A DNA stretch of 64,000 nt. Origin: Bryobacteraceae bacterium (GTDB lineage: Bacteria > Acidobacteriota > Terriglobia > Bryobacterales > Bryobacteraceae). The DNA lies in contig JANWVO010000024.1 in the NCBI GenBank assembly GCA_025056865.1, positions 1 through 64,000 on the forward strand. The letters are read 5' to 3'. Below are positions 63,970 through 64,000 of the stretch, piece after piece. Both the position numbers and the translations under genes were made by a program. Numbering within the stretch: the stretch's first letter is position 1; the number at the start of each line of letters is the position of its first letter. The notes below the pieces were generated by a model. That model worked only from the letters and a program-made list of their open reading frames with translations. It was not told where the DNA came from and did no database searches.

Positions 63970-64000
63970 GTGAGGTTTTTTGAGCGAAGGCCGCTTAGAT
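63970..64000 (+). CDS. Possible start of a truncated gene at the window end
   Basis: GTG at 63970 with AGGGA about 8 nt upstream opens a frame (MRFFERRPLR...) that runs off the window; a TTG at 63980 with GAGG upstream is an alternative (MSEGRLD...). The preceding 470 bp hold two promoter-like elements and no other gene. Too short to identify. Confidence 0.25.
   Translation, partial: MRFFERRPLR

Overview
This 64 kb window is GC-rich chromosomal DNA from a free-living Gram-negative bacterium. Several protein types together point to the Acidobacteriota, most likely a Bryobacterales/'Solibacter'-type organism: a TonB-dependent receptor with an N-terminal carboxypeptidase-regulatory-like domain, DUF1080 and DUF6600 proteins, FecR-domain exported proteins, a MoxR/vWA/DUF4159/DUF4175 operon and YfhO-like membrane proteins. 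This assignment is an inference from gene content. There is no rRNA gene, tRNA gene, CRISPR array, insertion sequence or prophage that I can recognise.

Layout. 1-741: tail of a proline-rich reading frame whose end cannot be placed. 742-14116 (+): one tightly coupled eight-gene operon (DUF4159, vWA/glutamine-amidotransferase-like membrane protein, C13/caspase-fold protein without its cysteine, TPR-gluzincin, MoxR AAA+ ATPase, DUF58, BatA-like vWA protein, giant Gln-rich DUF4175 protein). It has a sigma70-like promoter just upstream and looks like an envelope-associated chaperone or stress machine. 14267-17280 (-): secreted matrixin metalloprotease and a small exported partner. 17424-21427 (-): YfhO-like membrane protein and an Nramp transporter fused to a universal stress domain. 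21966-24965 (+): FecR/DUF6600 protein with a long disordered tail. 25131-26823 (-): two genes of lower GC and unknown function, followed by about 1.7 kb without a convincing gene. 28550-30528 (-): HAD phosphatase and M48 metalloprotease, divergent from ilvE (30558). 31728-35987 (+): nagA and a TonB-dependent receptor. 36176-37231 (-): FecR protein. 37393-38859 (-): animal-type haem peroxidase of atypical composition. 39603-39890 (-): small ABM-domain monooxygenase.

39906-40621 is a repeat-rich intergenic array of 75-bp and ~104-bp tandem units carrying terminator-like hairpins. 40622-45017 (-): histidine kinase with PDZ, GAF and PAS modules plus an NtrC-type sigma54 activator. 45528-46880 (-): circularly permuted ATP-grasp protein. 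47500-50150: DapA-like aldolase divergent from an IclR regulator and a HAD hydrolase. 50158-52485 (-): FAD oxidoreductase and cyclopropane-fatty-acid synthase. 52576-54626 (+): acetyltransferase/ketoisomerase fusion and aminotransferase for a dTDP-3-amino-3,6-dideoxyhexose. 54682-58204 (+): DUF1080 protein and an active/inactive M16 peptidase pair. 58244-58612 (-): IscU/NifU-like scaffold. 58716-63501 (+): Nudix hydrolase, molybdopterin oxidoreductase, putative lipoprotein and glycosyltransferase-like membrane protein. 63502-64000: regulatory leader with a promoter overlapping an inverted repeat.

Several starts (ORFs at 21427, 26823, 48511, 52576) have a TAtANT-like -10 hexamer only 6-12 nt before the start codon, which suggests leaderless or near-leaderless transcription.
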